Counted from the stretch's first letter, positions 7,483 through 16,885 are shown. The stretch: DNA of 64,000 bases from Methylobacillus methanolivorans (GCF_020531845.1 NZ_JAJAVF010000004.1:352045-416044); one strand, 5' to 3'. Numbers and translations are program-made. The notes: generated by a model not told the origin, from the sequence alone.

Positions 7483-9642
7483 TTAGAACTTGCCGTAATA
7501 GCCTTCCTTGAGGGCGTCGTAGAGGTTGGCGGCAGTGTGGATTTCGCCGTCGTACTCGATTTCCTCGTTGCCCTTGGCCTCGATCACGCTGCCGTCGTCC
7601 AGCGTGAACTTGTAGGTGGTGTTTTCAAGGTCTTTCTCTGTCACCAGTACGCCCTGGAAGGCTTCGGGGTTGAAGCGGAAAGTGGTGCAGCCCTTGAGGC
7701 CTTTTTCGTAAGCGTAGAGGTAGATATCCTTGAAATCGCCGAAATCGTAATCGGTTGGCACGTTGATGGTCTTGGAAATGGAGCTGTCTATCCATTTCTG
7801 CGCGGCGGCCTGGATATCCACATGGGCCTTCGCTACGATGGTGGAGGAATCGAGGAAGTATGCTGGCAATTGCTCTTCCGCCTTGTCGGAGAAAGGCATC
7901 GCGTCCGGGTTGACCAGTTCGCGGTAGGCGAGCAGTTCGTAGGAGAACACGTCGACCTTTTCCTTGGATTTCTTGCCTTCTCGGATGACGTTGCGGCTGT
8001 AGTGGTGTGCGAACGATGGTTCAATGCCGTTGCTGGCGTTGTTGGCCAGGCTGAGCGAGATGGTGCCAGTCGGCGCAATCGAGCTGTGATGGCTGAAGCG
8101 TGAGCCGGTCGTGGCGATCTGCTGGCGCAGCTTTTCCGGGAATTGCTGCATGTAGCGACTGTAAAGGCCCATGAGCACCTTACCTTTGACCTTGTCACCG
8201 AGATTGATGCCGTCTTTCGCCATTTCCGGGCGCTTGGACAACAGGTCGGCGGTGATCTCGAATTCTTCCTCCATGATCGGCGCGGCGCCTTTTTCCTCGG
8301 CGAGTTCCACGCCGACTTCCCAGCCGACCTCGGCCATGACCTTGGTGACTTCCTCGGTGAACTGCAGCGAATCGGCCTCGCCATATTTCATCCTGAGCAT
8401 GGTAAGCGTGGAGCCCAACCCTAGGTAGCCCATGCCATGACGGCGCTTGCGCACAATTTCATCACGTTGCTGCTGCAATGGCAGGCCGTTGATCTCGACG
8501 ACGTTGTCCAGCATGCGGGTAAAAATGGCGACTACTTCACGATATTCATCCCAATCAAAATGGGTGTGCTCGGTGAAGGGATCGCGTACGAACTTGGTGA
8601 GGTTGATCGAGCCTAGCAGGCAGGCACCATAAGGTGGTAGCGGCTGCTCGCCACAAGGGTTAGTGGCACGGATGTTCTCGCAGAACCAGTTGTTGTTCAT
8701 CTCGTTGACGCGGTCGATGAGGATAAAACCCGGCTCGGCAAAATCATAGGTGGATGACATGATCACGTCCCACAAACGCTGTGCCTTGATGGTTTTGTAA
8801 ATGCGGCAGGCGACCTTGCCATCAGATTCGCGGGTGAGATATTTGCCCTTGACGGGCCATTCACGCCAGACGACCTGTTCGGCATCTGCAATATCCAGAT
8901 CATCGGCGATTGCTTCTTTCTCGGTGACCGGGAAGGCGAGCTTCCATTCTGCATCTGCCTTTACCGCTTCCATGAATTCCTTGGTGATCAAGGTGGAAAG
9001 GTTGAACTGTCGCAGGCGTCCTGCCTCACGCTTGGCCTTGATGAAATCGGTCACGTCGGGGTGCGAGATGTCGAAGGTTGCCATCTGCGCGCCGCGTCGG
9101 CCGCCTGCGGACGAGACGGTGAAACACATCTTGTCGTAGATATCCATAAACGAGAGCGGGCCGCTGGTGTAAGCGCCAGCGCCCGCGACGAACGCACCCT
9201 TGGGGCGCAGGGTGGAGAATTCATAGCCGATGCCGCAACCTGCCTTCAAGGTTAGGCCGGCTTCGTGCACTTTCTCCAGAATGCCGTCCATGCTGTCCTC
9301 GACGATGCCGGAGACGGTGCAGTTGATGGTGCTGGTGGCGGGCTTGTGCTCCTGTGCTCCTGCGTTGGAGGTGATGCGACCGGCAGGAATCGCGCCGCGG
9401 CGCAAGGCCCAGAGGAATTTCTCGAACCACAGACCGCGTTTTTCTTCAGTCTCTTCCACATCAGCCAATGCGCGTGCCACGCGCTGATAAGTGTCGTCCA
9501 TGTCCTGGTCGATGAAGCTGCCTTGCTTGGTTTTCAGGCGATATTTTTTGTCCCAGATATCTAACGATACAGATTGTATGGGCACAACGGGAACATCGGA
9601 TTCCTGAACCACAGGTTGGGCAGATTTCACGGCCTTGAGCAT
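7483..9642 (-). CDS. nrdJa: NrdJa: adenosylcobalamin-dependent ribonucleotide reductase, catalytic subunit
   Basis: Class II ribonucleotide reductase large subunit (719 aa), which makes deoxyribonucleotides with or without oxygen using adenosylcobalamin to generate the thiyl radical. Visible are TSTINCTVSGIVEDSMDG near residue 108 (first catalytic Cys), GCGIGYEFSTLRPKGA, RATNPCGEQPLPPYGACLLG (NPCGE with the radical-site Cys) and SSIAPTGTISL. The C-terminal redox arm is absent here and is supplied by nrdJb. GAGG lies just upstream of the ATG. The promoter region carries two NrdR boxes, so expression should follow deoxynucleotide demand. With metH in the same window it indicates a cobalamin-using metabolism. 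Confidence 0.93.
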   Translation of the reverse strand: MLKAVKSAQPVVQESDVPVVPIQSVSLDIWDKKYRLKTKQGSFIDQDMDDTYQRVARALADVEETEEKRGLWFEKFLWALRRGAIPAGRITSNAGAQEHKPATSTINCTVSGIVEDSMDGILEKVHEAGLTLKAGCGIGYEFSTLRPKGAFVAGAGAYTSGPLSFMDIYDKMCFTVSSAGGRRGAQMATFDISHPDVTDFIKAKREAGRLRQFNLSTLITKEFMEAVKADAEWKLAFPVTEKEAIADDLDIADAEQVVWREWPVKGKYLTRESDGKVACRIYKTIKAQRLWDVIMSSTYDFAEPGFILIDRVNEMNNNWFCENIRATNPCGEQPLPPYGACLLGSINLTKFVRDPFTEHTHFDWDEYREVVAIFTRMLDNVVEINGLPLQQQRDEIVRKRRHGMGYLGLGSTLTMLRMKYGEADSLQFTEEVTKVMAEVGWEVGVELAEEKGAAPIMEEEFEITADLLSKRPEMAKDGINLGDKVKGKVLMGLYSRYMQQFPEKLRQQIATTGSRFSHHSSIAPTGTISLSLANNASNGIEPSFAHHYSRNVIREGKKSKEKVDVFSYELLAYRELVNPDAMPFSDKAEEQLPAYFLDSSTIVAKAHVDIQAAAQKWIDSSISKTINVPTDYDFGDFKDIYLYAYEKGLKGCTTFRFNPEAFQGVLVTEKDLENTTYKFTLDDGSVIEAKGNEEIEYDGEIHTAANLYDALKEGYYGKF

Positions 9643-9718
9643 GGGTTTTCCTCTCTGTTATTAGTGGCTGGACGCCATTTCCGAATACGCAGGCTTGATG
9701 TTGCTGTTTTGTTTTAAA

Positions 9719-9765
9719 CCACAATATCTAGTGATGAAATGAAAAATTATTCCATTTTATAGTGA
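9719..9765 (-). promoter_or_regulatory. Two tandem NrdR boxes upstream of nrdJa
   Basis: Box 1 at 9719-9734 reads CCACAATATCTAGTGA and matches the NrdR consensus acaCwAtATaTwGtgt at 13 of 16 positions. Box 2 at 9750-9765 reads TTCCATTTTATAGTGA and is weaker (10 or 11 of 16). The boxes are exactly 31 bases apart, three helical turns, which is the spacing typical of NrdR operators. Box 2 fills the spacer of the predicted promoter and box 1 covers its start site, so binding would block transcription. Confidence 0.78.
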
Positions 9766-9772
9766 TGGTCAA
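9744..9772 (-). promoter_or_regulatory. Predicted sigma-70-type promoter of nrdJab
   Basis: On the minus strand TTGACC (9772-9767) is followed after 17 bases by TAATTT (9749-9744). The -35 element matches five of six consensus positions; the -10 is weak. The spacer coincides exactly with NrdR box 2. A start near 9737 would give a leader of about 95 bases. Confidence 0.5.
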
Positions 9773-9921
9773 GGCCATTTTTTGGTGCATTTGAGAGGTG
9801 GTCATGTATGAAAAAGTGCATGCCCTTGCTACTGTTGGCTTGAGGCGGATAAGTTTATTCTGTGATTAAAATGAAAATCATCATCACAGATGCGCAACCA
9901 TGTTTTCAGTATGAATTGTCT

Positions 9922-10788
9922 TTAGTCGGTAGACGTAATGGGGGCTTGCCTTAGCAAATTTGGCCATGCTTCAACCCAGCAGCAGTGGTGATCAAACCCA
10001 GGAATACTGATAATTTCTGGCTGGTGATGCAGTGGGAAGCGATCACGATAAGCGGTGGCAACCAGTGGCGGCACGGTTTTATCTTGCATGCCTACATAAT
10101 GGCGTTGTGGGATGGTCAGCAGTGTTTTCCATGCATCGGCGGGGTTGAGTGAACCAGTGAGAGGAGAGAGATGTTGCTGTGTGGTCCAAGTGGCAGTATC
10201 CAGATTACCAGCAATGGTAATGAGTTGGCTGACATCGTTTCGACTGGCTGCACTTAAGGTGGCAATAGCACCGCCACCGGAATAGCCGATTAATGTGATG
10301 TGCTGCGCATGGTAGTGCTGTTTTAACTGGTCAATAGCCTGGTTGGCTGCCTTGATGACTTCTGGCGCAAAGCGTGCGTTAGTCCAATAACGAGTGCTGC
10401 AATTGCGGCGCTTGTCTCCCGTGACGTATTGGCATGCCCTGCCAAGATATGCTACAGCGTGCGCTTGATCCCTGATTGCTAACTGCAGCGCTAAAGGCTT
10501 GGTGGGCGTGGGGTCGAAGGAGGGCGTACGTGAGTCGACCCAGGCAAGGCCATCGCCTTCGATATAAATGGTTAGCTTGCCCTGATCATCTGCCTGTTGC
10601 GTGGATGGGACAAATGCCACCAGCACAAATTGCCCGACATCCAGTTCAAAGCGCTGCCAGCCTGCATCAATTGCGATTTTCTGCGAAGTGATATGCCGTT
10701 GTTCGATGGCGGTGCTGGCACAAGCGGTGATGAACAGGCTTGTGATGAGCATGATGAGAAATGATGGCATAGGGTAATGATGCTGCAT
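9922..10788 (-). CDS. Lipoprotein alpha/beta-hydrolase
   Basis: A 288-residue exported lipoprotein. The N-terminus is a lipoprotein signal ending in SLFITAC with the lipidated Cys at residue 23. The mature part has an alpha/beta-hydrolase fold: nucleophile elbow GYSGGG, a probable acid in GMQDKTVPP and a histidine in PGFDHHCCW near the C-terminus. It is therefore probably a serine esterase, peptidase or lipase anchored in the envelope; the substrate is unknown. AGGA lies six bases before the ATG. A strong terminator (10809-10837) separates it from the upstream autotransporter gene, so it needs its own promoter or read-through. Confidence 0.75.
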   Translation of the reverse strand: MQHHYPMPSFLIMLITSLFITACASTAIEQRHITSQKIAIDAGWQRFELDVGQFVLVAFVPSTQQADDQGKLTIYIEGDGLAWVDSRTPSFDPTPTKPLALQLAIRDQAHAVAYLGRACQYVTGDKRRNCSTRYWTNARFAPEVIKAANQAIDQLKQHYHAQHITLIGYSGGGAIATLSAASRNDVSQLITIAGNLDTATWTTQQHLSPLTGSLNPADAWKTLLTIPQRHYVGMQDKTVPPLVATAYRDRFPLHHQPEIISIPGFDHHCCWVEAWPNLLRQAPITSTD

Positions 10789-10808
10789 GATGTCCTGATG
10801 ATGCTATC

Positions 10809-10837
10809 AAAACAAAGGCCCGCAGTGCGGGCCTTTG
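10809..10837 (-). terminator. Rho-independent terminator after autotransporter gene
   Basis: A perfect hairpin with 11-base arms (10813-10823 and 10827-10837) and an AGT loop; the minus-strand transcript ends in TTTT (10812-10809). It lies 44 bases downstream of the autotransporter stop codon. Confidence 0.88.
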
Positions 10838-10880
10838 TGGTTTTACAAGAGCCAGTGTGCTCTTACATGTTGCGATGTGT

Positions 10881-12893
10881 TTAGAAGGCCCAACGTACCT
10901 TTAATGAAGCAGTTTGACCGACAAAATCACTGCGGCCTTCTGCATCATAGCGTGCAGTGATTTCAGTCCGCTCTGTGGCATTCACAGTCAGGCCCAGTCC
11001 AGCACGACCAATCCATGGGCTGAGCTCCAGGCCTTGAGTGCGGAATGATGCGCCACCACCAACATAGCTGGCGGTGATGCTGTTTTGCTCGTCAAACAAG
11101 TCGTAACCTACGCCAACATTGGCTGTCAGCGCTGCGCGGTCAGTCAGCTTGTGTTGCACGCGGCCTTCAACCATGGCGATCAGTTGTTCACTGGTAGCAC
11201 TACCTACTTTCAGGTTAAGTGCATCAGCACCCTTTTCAGTGTAAGACTCGTTGCGAATCCAGAAGTAGTCTGCACGTACCGATGGAATAAAGCTGGTTCT
11301 TTCGTTGAGTTTGATACTACGGCTGATGCCTGCGCCCACGTGAGCAGTGGTGCTGTCAAAATCAGATTTCGCTACACGGTTCAAGCCACCAAAATTGATG
11401 GTACGGCGACCATCGTTCTTGTTGATACCGAAGTCTGCTTGCCAGCTGATCTCGACATCTGGATCGGACGCCAGGTTATGGCTGCCATAACCAATGATCT
11501 GGTAGGCATCAATATCAGCACGGTTGTAGCGAGCGGTGGATTTACCATCGACATTGCTATTCATATAAGAGAACGCGACACCCACGCGGCTGGCTTCGTT
11601 AACCTCAGCATCAGCACCAATCAGGAAGCCGTAGGTGTCAGCGTTATAACCCGCGACACCATTACGGTTATCTTGGTTGGCCTTGGCGGCAATAGGTTTG
11701 AACCAGAAATGCTTGTCACCGAGGAAGCCTTCCCCAGAGGAACGGCCTACATTGCCTTCCTGGCGAGCCTGGATCACGCGGTTGGTGCCACGCATGCTGT
11801 TGGTGGCGACTTGGTCCAGATTTGCGCTCATCAGGGGTAGCGTTTGCGCAACGGCGTTGGAGACTTCACGCTCGGAGCCGAGCCTGCCGAAAGCATCTAC
11901 CACGGTGCTCATGTCTCCAGAAATACTGCCCGCAATAATAGTATCTAAGGTACGCGCTGCACCTACACCCTGACCGAACCCTACATGATTGACACTGCTG
12001 AGAACGCCTGCACTGGATGCAATGGTTTTCAGGTCGATGTTGTTGCCATTCACGATAGCTTCAAAATTGAATAGCTGGCTATTGTCGGTGACGGTAAAAG
12101 TGCTGGCAGTCAATCCGCTAGTGTAAACAACCCTGGACAACACGTTGTTATTTGCCAGGGTATTGACCTGGGAGACATTTACATAAATCCCGGTGCCTGC
12201 TTCGAAGGTGGCGGTGCCAATCACATGGAGTCGGCCATATTCACCAGACGATGCGCCACTTGCACCAATTTCCAGGATGGCATTAGCAGTTTGATAGTAG
12301 TCGCCATCGATGTGAGCATGTGGATTGTCGGCAGTGAGAATCACTCTGCCGTTATTCTCAACGTTGCCAGTAATCCCTTGGCTATTATTATAGTTACCAG
12401 GAGTAAATGTGCCGGTATTTGCAATGGTAATGCTGTCGACGCTGATAGAGCTTTCTTGTACGAAGCTACCATTAATATTGATGGCAGACCCTGACGTACC
12501 TGTGATCGCACCGGTAATCCGGCCGCTGGCTCCTTCAAGGTTAAGAATCGCGCTGTCTAGGATGACGCTGCCGTCAATCAGGCCGCTATTGTTGATGGTG
12601 ATGCCTGTAATGCCAGTTGCATCAATTGCAGCTCCGCTGCTTACTGTGATGCTGCCGGTATCGGTGACAGTCACTGTTTCATTGTTGCCCGGGAAGCATT
12701 GGCTTGTCTCTGCGCTATTGATGGTGGAAGTGCTCCCGCTGCCGCAAATACCAGCAGCCCAGCTAGTACTGCTTGCCATCATCGTCATGGTAGCAAGCGC
12801 CGAGGCAACAAGTAATGTGCCGCGTGAAGGCTTCACCATCAGGTGATCGGTGTGCTGGGAATTTTGTGTGATTGTCTGATGTATTTGTTTCAT
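10881..12893 (-). CDS. Autotransporter with short beta-rich passenger (type Va secretion)
   Basis: A 670-residue autotransporter. The start is the ATG at 12893 (GGGGGAG just upstream). An extended signal peptide of about 47 residues ends in TSWAA. The passenger (about residues 50-370) is rich in Gly, Thr, Ser, Asn and Ile with repeated short turns such as ITINNSGLIDGSV, typical of a beta-helix; two Cys near its N-terminus may form a disulfide. The C-terminal 280 residues are the autotransporter barrel and end in SLKVRWAF with the terminal aromatic residue recognised by the BAM complex. No protease or adhesin motif is evident, so the function of the passenger is unknown. A two-component system lies directly upstream on the same strand. 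Confidence 0.86.
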   Translation of the reverse strand: MKQIHQTITQNSQHTDHLMVKPSRGTLLVASALATMTMMASSTSWAAGICGSGSTSTINSAETSQCFPGNNETVTVTDTGSITVSSGAAIDATGITGITINNSGLIDGSVILDSAILNLEGASGRITGAITGTSGSAININGSFVQESSISVDSITIANTGTFTPGNYNNSQGITGNVENNGRVILTADNPHAHIDGDYYQTANAILEIGASGASSGEYGRLHVIGTATFEAGTGIYVNVSQVNTLANNNVLSRVVYTSGLTASTFTVTDNSQLFNFEAIVNGNNIDLKTIASSAGVLSSVNHVGFGQGVGAARTLDTIIAGSISGDMSTVVDAFGRLGSEREVSNAVAQTLPLMSANLDQVATNSMRGTNRVIQARQEGNVGRSSGEGFLGDKHFWFKPIAAKANQDNRNGVAGYNADTYGFLIGADAEVNEASRVGVAFSYMNSNVDGKSTARYNRADIDAYQIIGYGSHNLASDPDVEISWQADFGINKNDGRRTINFGGLNRVAKSDFDSTTAHVGAGISRSIKLNERTSFIPSVRADYFWIRNESYTEKGADALNLKVGSATSEQLIAMVEGRVQHKLTDRAALTANVGVGYDLFDEQNSITASYVGGGASFRTQGLELSPWIGRAGLGLTVNATERTEITARYDAEGRSDFVGQTASLKVRWAF

Positions 12894-13012
12894 AAGCTCC
12901 CCCTTGGAATAACAGTCTGTGCAAGGCATTCATGGTGTGCATGAGTGCACTGGAGAGGCATGCTAGCAGAGGGGAGGGAGAGAAAACCTACTGAAACCTA
13001 CAGCTTGTAGGG

Positions 13013-13714
13013 TTAATCGGCGATGGTGATGTTGGTGCAGAGTTGATAGCCATAGTTGCGGATGGCCTGGATGGGGTTCAGGTCGGCTTGCATGCTTACT
13101 TGCATGAGCTTTTTTCTGAGTCGCACAATGAGGACTTCGAGGGATGCTTTACTGTAATCTGGATGTTCGCGACCGGCGATTTCCAGCAGTTGCCAGGTTT
13201 CCAGACGCTGGCCAGGTGCACGTAGCAGCGCTAGTACCACAGCGGCTTCTTGTGGGGTGAGCGAGATGCTGGTTTGGTGCAGGACAAGCTGTCGTGTCCT
13301 GGGATGTAACGTCAGGCATGAGAGGCTTTGCGCTTGTCGCGGCTTGATTCTTCTGGACAGCGCATTGATGGCACTATTGAGTTCTTCCAGTGCAGCTGGT
13401 TTGGTCAGGTAGATGTCGGCACCTTGGTCATATCCCTGCATTTTGTGCTCAGCAAGGTTGTTGGCGCTGACAATAATGATACCGACATTGGAGTGAACCT
13501 GCCTGATGCGCTGGGTGAGCGCTAATCCATTTTCGCCAGGCAAATTGATATCAATGATCATCAGGTCTATGCATGAAATATCCGGCTGCTCGTAGAGCGC
13601 CTCTGCTGATTCTAGCCCGGTAACATGGTGCCCTTTGCTGGCAAGGGCTGCGACAGTAACTTCTCTCAAGGCGTCGTGATCTTCCACGACGACGATATTC
13701 AATTGGGTAGCCAT
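13013..13714 (-). CDS. OmpR/PhoB-family response regulator
   Basis: A 233-residue regulator: receiver domain with acidic pocket ED at 11-12, phosphoacceptor Asp55 (LMIIDINLPGENG) and the Lys of YLTKPAALEEL, followed by a C-terminal winged helix (LTPQEAAVVLALL, then SLEVLIVRLRKKL). It overlaps the 3' end of the upstream kinase gene by 16 bases, which indicates translational coupling and a cognate pair. The autotransporter gene begins 119 bases downstream on the same strand and may be a target or operon member; that link is inference from position only. Confidence 0.9.
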   Translation of the reverse strand: MATQLNIVVVEDHDALREVTVAALASKGHHVTGLESAEALYEQPDISCIDLMIIDINLPGENGLALTQRIRQVHSNVGIIIVSANNLAEHKMQGYDQGADIYLTKPAALEELNSAINALSRRIKPRQAQSLSCLTLHPRTRQLVLHQTSISLTPQEAAVVLALLRAPGQRLETWQLLEIAGREHPDYSKASLEVLIVRLRKKLMQVSMQADLNPIQAIRNYGYQLCTNITIAD

Positions 13715-15561
13715 AAAGTGAATCTGATGCGGTGGTGGTATAGGCTGGCGTTGAGCGAACCGTTTAATGATAGCGCGACGGCCCGGGAGAGATAAAGGCC
13801 AAGGCCGAAGCCGGTGTGTTTGCTGGAGTGGGCCTCACGATAGTATTTATCAAAAATGCGGATAAGGTCAGGAGGTTGATCCACGCTGTTTTCAAATGAA
13901 ATAGCAATGCCGCTCCTGCCATCATTTTCTGTCTGGGCATTGATGCGGATCGAGATGACACTGTTGGCTGGTGAGTATTTTAGGGCATTCTCAAGCAGAT
14001 TACGCAAGATGAGCCTGAGCATCAGGGAATCGCAGCACAGGGGTGTGGCAATATGGGTTGAGAGTTCGATGCGCTCAAGGCAGGCATATTCGGAAAGCAG
14101 GGATTGCAGGATTTCAGCTGGTTCGCAGGCTTCGTACTTGATCTCGATGTTTTTTTCTTCGATTTTGCTGATTTGAGCACAGCGGTCAATCATGCTGCTG
14201 ATATCGTGAATGCTCTGTTCGATATGCCGTTTGGGTTGCCCTGTAATGGAGAGGGCGTCCAGAGAGAGCCTGATGACGGAAAGTGGTGTTTTCAGTTCAT
14301 GCGTGATCATGGCCATGAAATAGCCCATTTCATCGCGTTTCTGGCGTTCTAGTGCCAATTGCTGATTAGCCAGCCGTAAGGAAAGCTTGGCATTATTGCT
14401 TTCCCGCAAGCTTGCTGAGGAGCGTTGCTGGAGGATGATGTACATCAGGAAGGCGGAAATGACACTGTGCCCCAGGATGGCATTCAAGTTCCATTCTGCC
14501 GCAGGCGACCAGCCCATTACGGGAAGGATGGAAACGATCAGGGATAGAGTATGCAGTCCATAAATGATACGCAATGTTCTCCGGCTTGGAGCGATATCTT
14601 TTTCTTCAGCGCTAGCGCTGAGTGCCAGGGGGAATAAGAGTGCCGTGGAGAGGATGACGATATAGGCATTGTATTTCAGTGCCTCCTGAGTAAAACCAAT
14701 CACTAAGCCGGATAACAACACGGGAAAAAGGGCTGCTAAGCATAGCAGTATCCTCATTCCCCATCGATTGGGTTTGTATTGTGAAAGCAGTACGTAATGA
14801 AACAGAATGCTGATGAATACAATCGTGAGAATGGCAATGCTGGTCAGGGTGTCGTTGAGCGCCGGTTGATCTGTAGGGGTCCAGGGAGCCAAGTAACCTA
14901 GAATCGCCAGTGCATAGAAAATGTGGGCTAACTGATAAAAAGTGAATAGGCCGGTCAGTAGCTGCGGCTTGCTGATGAAATCATTGGCGGACCAGAATCC
15001 CAGCCATAGCATGATGGCTAAATAAATAACGACAAGAATATGCTGACGCATTTCCTTGAGGCTGGCTTCATCGTCTGGCAGCGCTTCTACATGCATCAAA
15101 GAGGTGCTTGTAGTATGCAGTTTCAGGTAATACACCGTTGGTACTTTGTGACCATCAATCACGAAGCCATGGGTAATCGCATTATGACGGTCCCGTTTTT
15201 GGTAGGCATGTCGATCTCCCGTGACCTTTTTTAGCCACTTGCCCGGTTGCTGAGGGTCTGGGGAGTAAAGCGTGATTTCATCAAGATAGGTGGGGCGTAT
15301 TCTCAGCTCGATATGGGCCGTAGATGTTGGGCGGATAGTAATCCGCATCCATTGCGTTGCTGGGGTGTAACCGGCGATCAGCAAGTTATCGATGGGTTGG
15401 AAGTGCTGGTGTTGGACTGTGTTGATATCCAGTTGCCCTTGCTCATCGCTGAATATCTCGCGCTTGATGATCAAGTCCGTGGCATACGCATTGCCCAGGC
15501 AGGCCCAGCATAGCAACAGGACAAAAATTCTTGAAATCACGAATTCAGCAACTACAGACAC
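13699..15561 (-). CDS. Sensor histidine kinase with 7TMR-DISM sensor module
   Basis: A 620-residue inner-membrane kinase. After a signal peptide ending near CLGNAYA comes a periplasmic 7TMR-DISMED2-type domain (about residues 28-160, TQWMRITIRPTS and RPTYLDEITLYSP), seven membrane helices (about 180-385), a short coiled linker, HisKA with the phosphorylated His421 in ITHELKTPLS, and an ATPase domain with LILRNLLENALKYS and GFGLGLYLSRAV. DISM sensors are thought to bind carbohydrate-like or other extracellular ligands. It is followed with a 16-base overlap by its OmpR-type regulator and is divergent from waaA, with start codons only 43 bases apart. Confidence 0.88.
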   Translation of the reverse strand: MSVVAEFVISRIFVLLLCWACLGNAYATDLIIKREIFSDEQGQLDINTVQHQHFQPIDNLLIAGYTPATQWMRITIRPTSTAHIELRIRPTYLDEITLYSPDPQQPGKWLKKVTGDRHAYQKRDRHNAITHGFVIDGHKVPTVYYLKLHTTSTSLMHVEALPDDEASLKEMRQHILVVIYLAIMLWLGFWSANDFISKPQLLTGLFTFYQLAHIFYALAILGYLAPWTPTDQPALNDTLTSIAILTIVFISILFHYVLLSQYKPNRWGMRILLCLAALFPVLLSGLVIGFTQEALKYNAYIVILSTALLFPLALSASAEEKDIAPSRRTLRIIYGLHTLSLIVSILPVMGWSPAAEWNLNAILGHSVISAFLMYIILQQRSSASLRESNNAKLSLRLANQQLALERQKRDEMGYFMAMITHELKTPLSVIRLSLDALSITGQPKRHIEQSIHDISSMIDRCAQISKIEEKNIEIKYEACEPAEILQSLLSEYACLERIELSTHIATPLCCDSLMLRLILRNLLENALKYSPANSVISIRINAQTENDGRSGIAISFENSVDQPPDLIRIFDKYYREAHSSKHTGFGLGLYLSRAVALSLNGSLNASLYHHRIRFTLWLPN

Positions 15562-15604
15562 AAGGATGCGTGATTATGCCCTGTATTCATGCGAAAATCG
15601 CCTA

Positions 15605-16885
15605 ATGTCGCGCTTAATTTATACCCTGCTGATTTACCTCCTGATCCTCTTCGTACCGTTCAAGTTGCTATGGCGCGGCATACGCCAGCCGGAGTATCGG
15701 CAGCACTGGGCGGAGCGTTTTGGGTTTTTCAGTCTTCCAGTCACGAAGCCAATTATCTGGATGCATTGCGTTTCCGTGGGAGAAACCCGTGGTGCGGCAC
15801 CATTGATCAAGCTTTTACAGCAACGTTATCCGCAATACCAGATACTCATCACTCATGCGACGCCAACCGGGCGAGAGGCTGGGGAGCAATTGTTTGGCGA
15901 TAGCGTATTACGCTGCTATTTACCATATGATACACCGGGGGCGGTGGCACGCTTTCTCAACCATTTTCAGCCGCAATTGGGCATGCTGATGGAGACCGAG
16001 CTGTGGTTCAACCTGATTGCTGGCTGCAAGGTGCGTGGCATTCCGATTTTATTAGTGAATGCGCGACTTTCTGCCAAGTCCGCCCAGGGTTATCTCCGTC
16101 TTGGTAGCGTGGTGCGCCATGGCGTGCAGCAATTGACCGCGATTGCCGCGCAAACCAGCCAGGATGCAGTGCGCTTGCAATCCCTAGTGCAGCCTGATGG
16201 CGTTGAGTTGCCGGTAGAGGTGATGGGTAATCTCAAGTTTGACGTGACGCCACCAGTGGCGGCGGTGGAGCAGGGGGCGGTGTTGCGCGGACATTTCGGT
16301 CGTAACCGTCCAGTGTTTCTGGCGGCTAGTACGCGTGATGGCGAGGAGGCCATGATCCTGGATGCGATCACTACTGGGCAACTGCCACAATTGCTGACGG
16401 TGATTGTGCCACGTCATCCGCAACGCTTTGATGAGGTCGCCAATTTGCTCACGCGTCGAGGCATCCACTTTGTCCGACGTTCGGGGCTCTCCGAGCCTGT
16501 CGCAGCCAATGTGCAGGTCGTGCTGGGAGATAGCATGGGGGAGATGTTTGCCTATTATGCGGCGTGTGATGTGGCATTTATCGGCGGTAGCTTGCAGCCT
16601 TTGGGCGGGCAGAACCTGATTGAAGCGGCGGCGATGAGCAAGCCGGTGTTGATCGGCCCGCATACCTTTAATTTTGCTGTAGCCACCGAGATGGCAATTT
16701 CAGCCAAGGCGGCGTGGCGCGTGCAGGATGTGGCAGATCTTGCCAGGGCTTTACAACGCTTGTTCGGTGACCCGGAGTTGAGGCAGGCCATGAGCTGGAA
16801 GGCGCTGGAATTCAGCGCCAGCGCTGGCGGTGCGACACAGCGGATTGCTGATATGGTGGCCCGTTACCTACCGCACCAGGCGTGA
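15605..16885 (+). CDS. waaA: 3-deoxy-D-manno-octulosonic acid (Kdo) transferase
   Basis: Transfers Kdo from CMP-Kdo to lipid IVA at the inner membrane, a required step of LPS core synthesis. The protein has 426 residues: an N-terminal membrane anchor (IYTLLIYLLILFVPFKLLWRG) aligned with the E. coli N-terminus, then the GT30 fold with WMHCVSVGETRGAAPLI containing the catalytic Glu, METELWFN and GGSLQPLGGQNLIEAAAMSKPV in the donor site. I chose the ATG at 15605 because it matches the family N-terminus; a much longer upstream frame is antisense to the kinase gene. The 3' end overlaps the convergent hydrolase gene by 18 bases. Confidence 0.94.
   Translation: MSRLIYTLLIYLLILFVPFKLLWRGIRQPEYRQHWAERFGFFSLPVTKPIIWMHCVSVGETRGAAPLIKLLQQRYPQYQILITHATPTGREAGEQLFGDSVLRCYLPYDTPGAVARFLNHFQPQLGMLMETELWFNLIAGCKVRGIPILLVNARLSAKSAQGYLRLGSVVRHGVQQLTAIAAQTSQDAVRLQSLVQPDGVELPVEVMGNLKFDVTPPVAAVEQGAVLRGHFGRNRPVFLAASTRDGEEAMILDAITTGQLPQLLTVIVPRHPQRFDEVANLLTRRGIHFVRRSGLSEPVAANVQVVLGDSMGEMFAYYAACDVAFIGGSLQPLGGQNLIEAAAMSKPVLIGPHTFNFAVATEMAISAKAAWRVQDVADLARALQRLFGDPELRQAMSWKALEFSASAGGATQRIADMVARYLPHQA

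Noticed and set aside
7537..8103. Long plus-strand reading frame opposite nrdJa
   Set aside because: It is antisense to highly conserved reductase sequence, has no recognisable family and mirrors the codon bias of the true gene. The same holds for other long frames opposite metH, pilY1 and asmA.
9643..9921. B12 riboswitch upstream of nrdJa
   Set aside because: No B12-box-like conserved core was seen; the region is explained by promoter and NrdR boxes. The metH leader (55952-56084) also lacks one.
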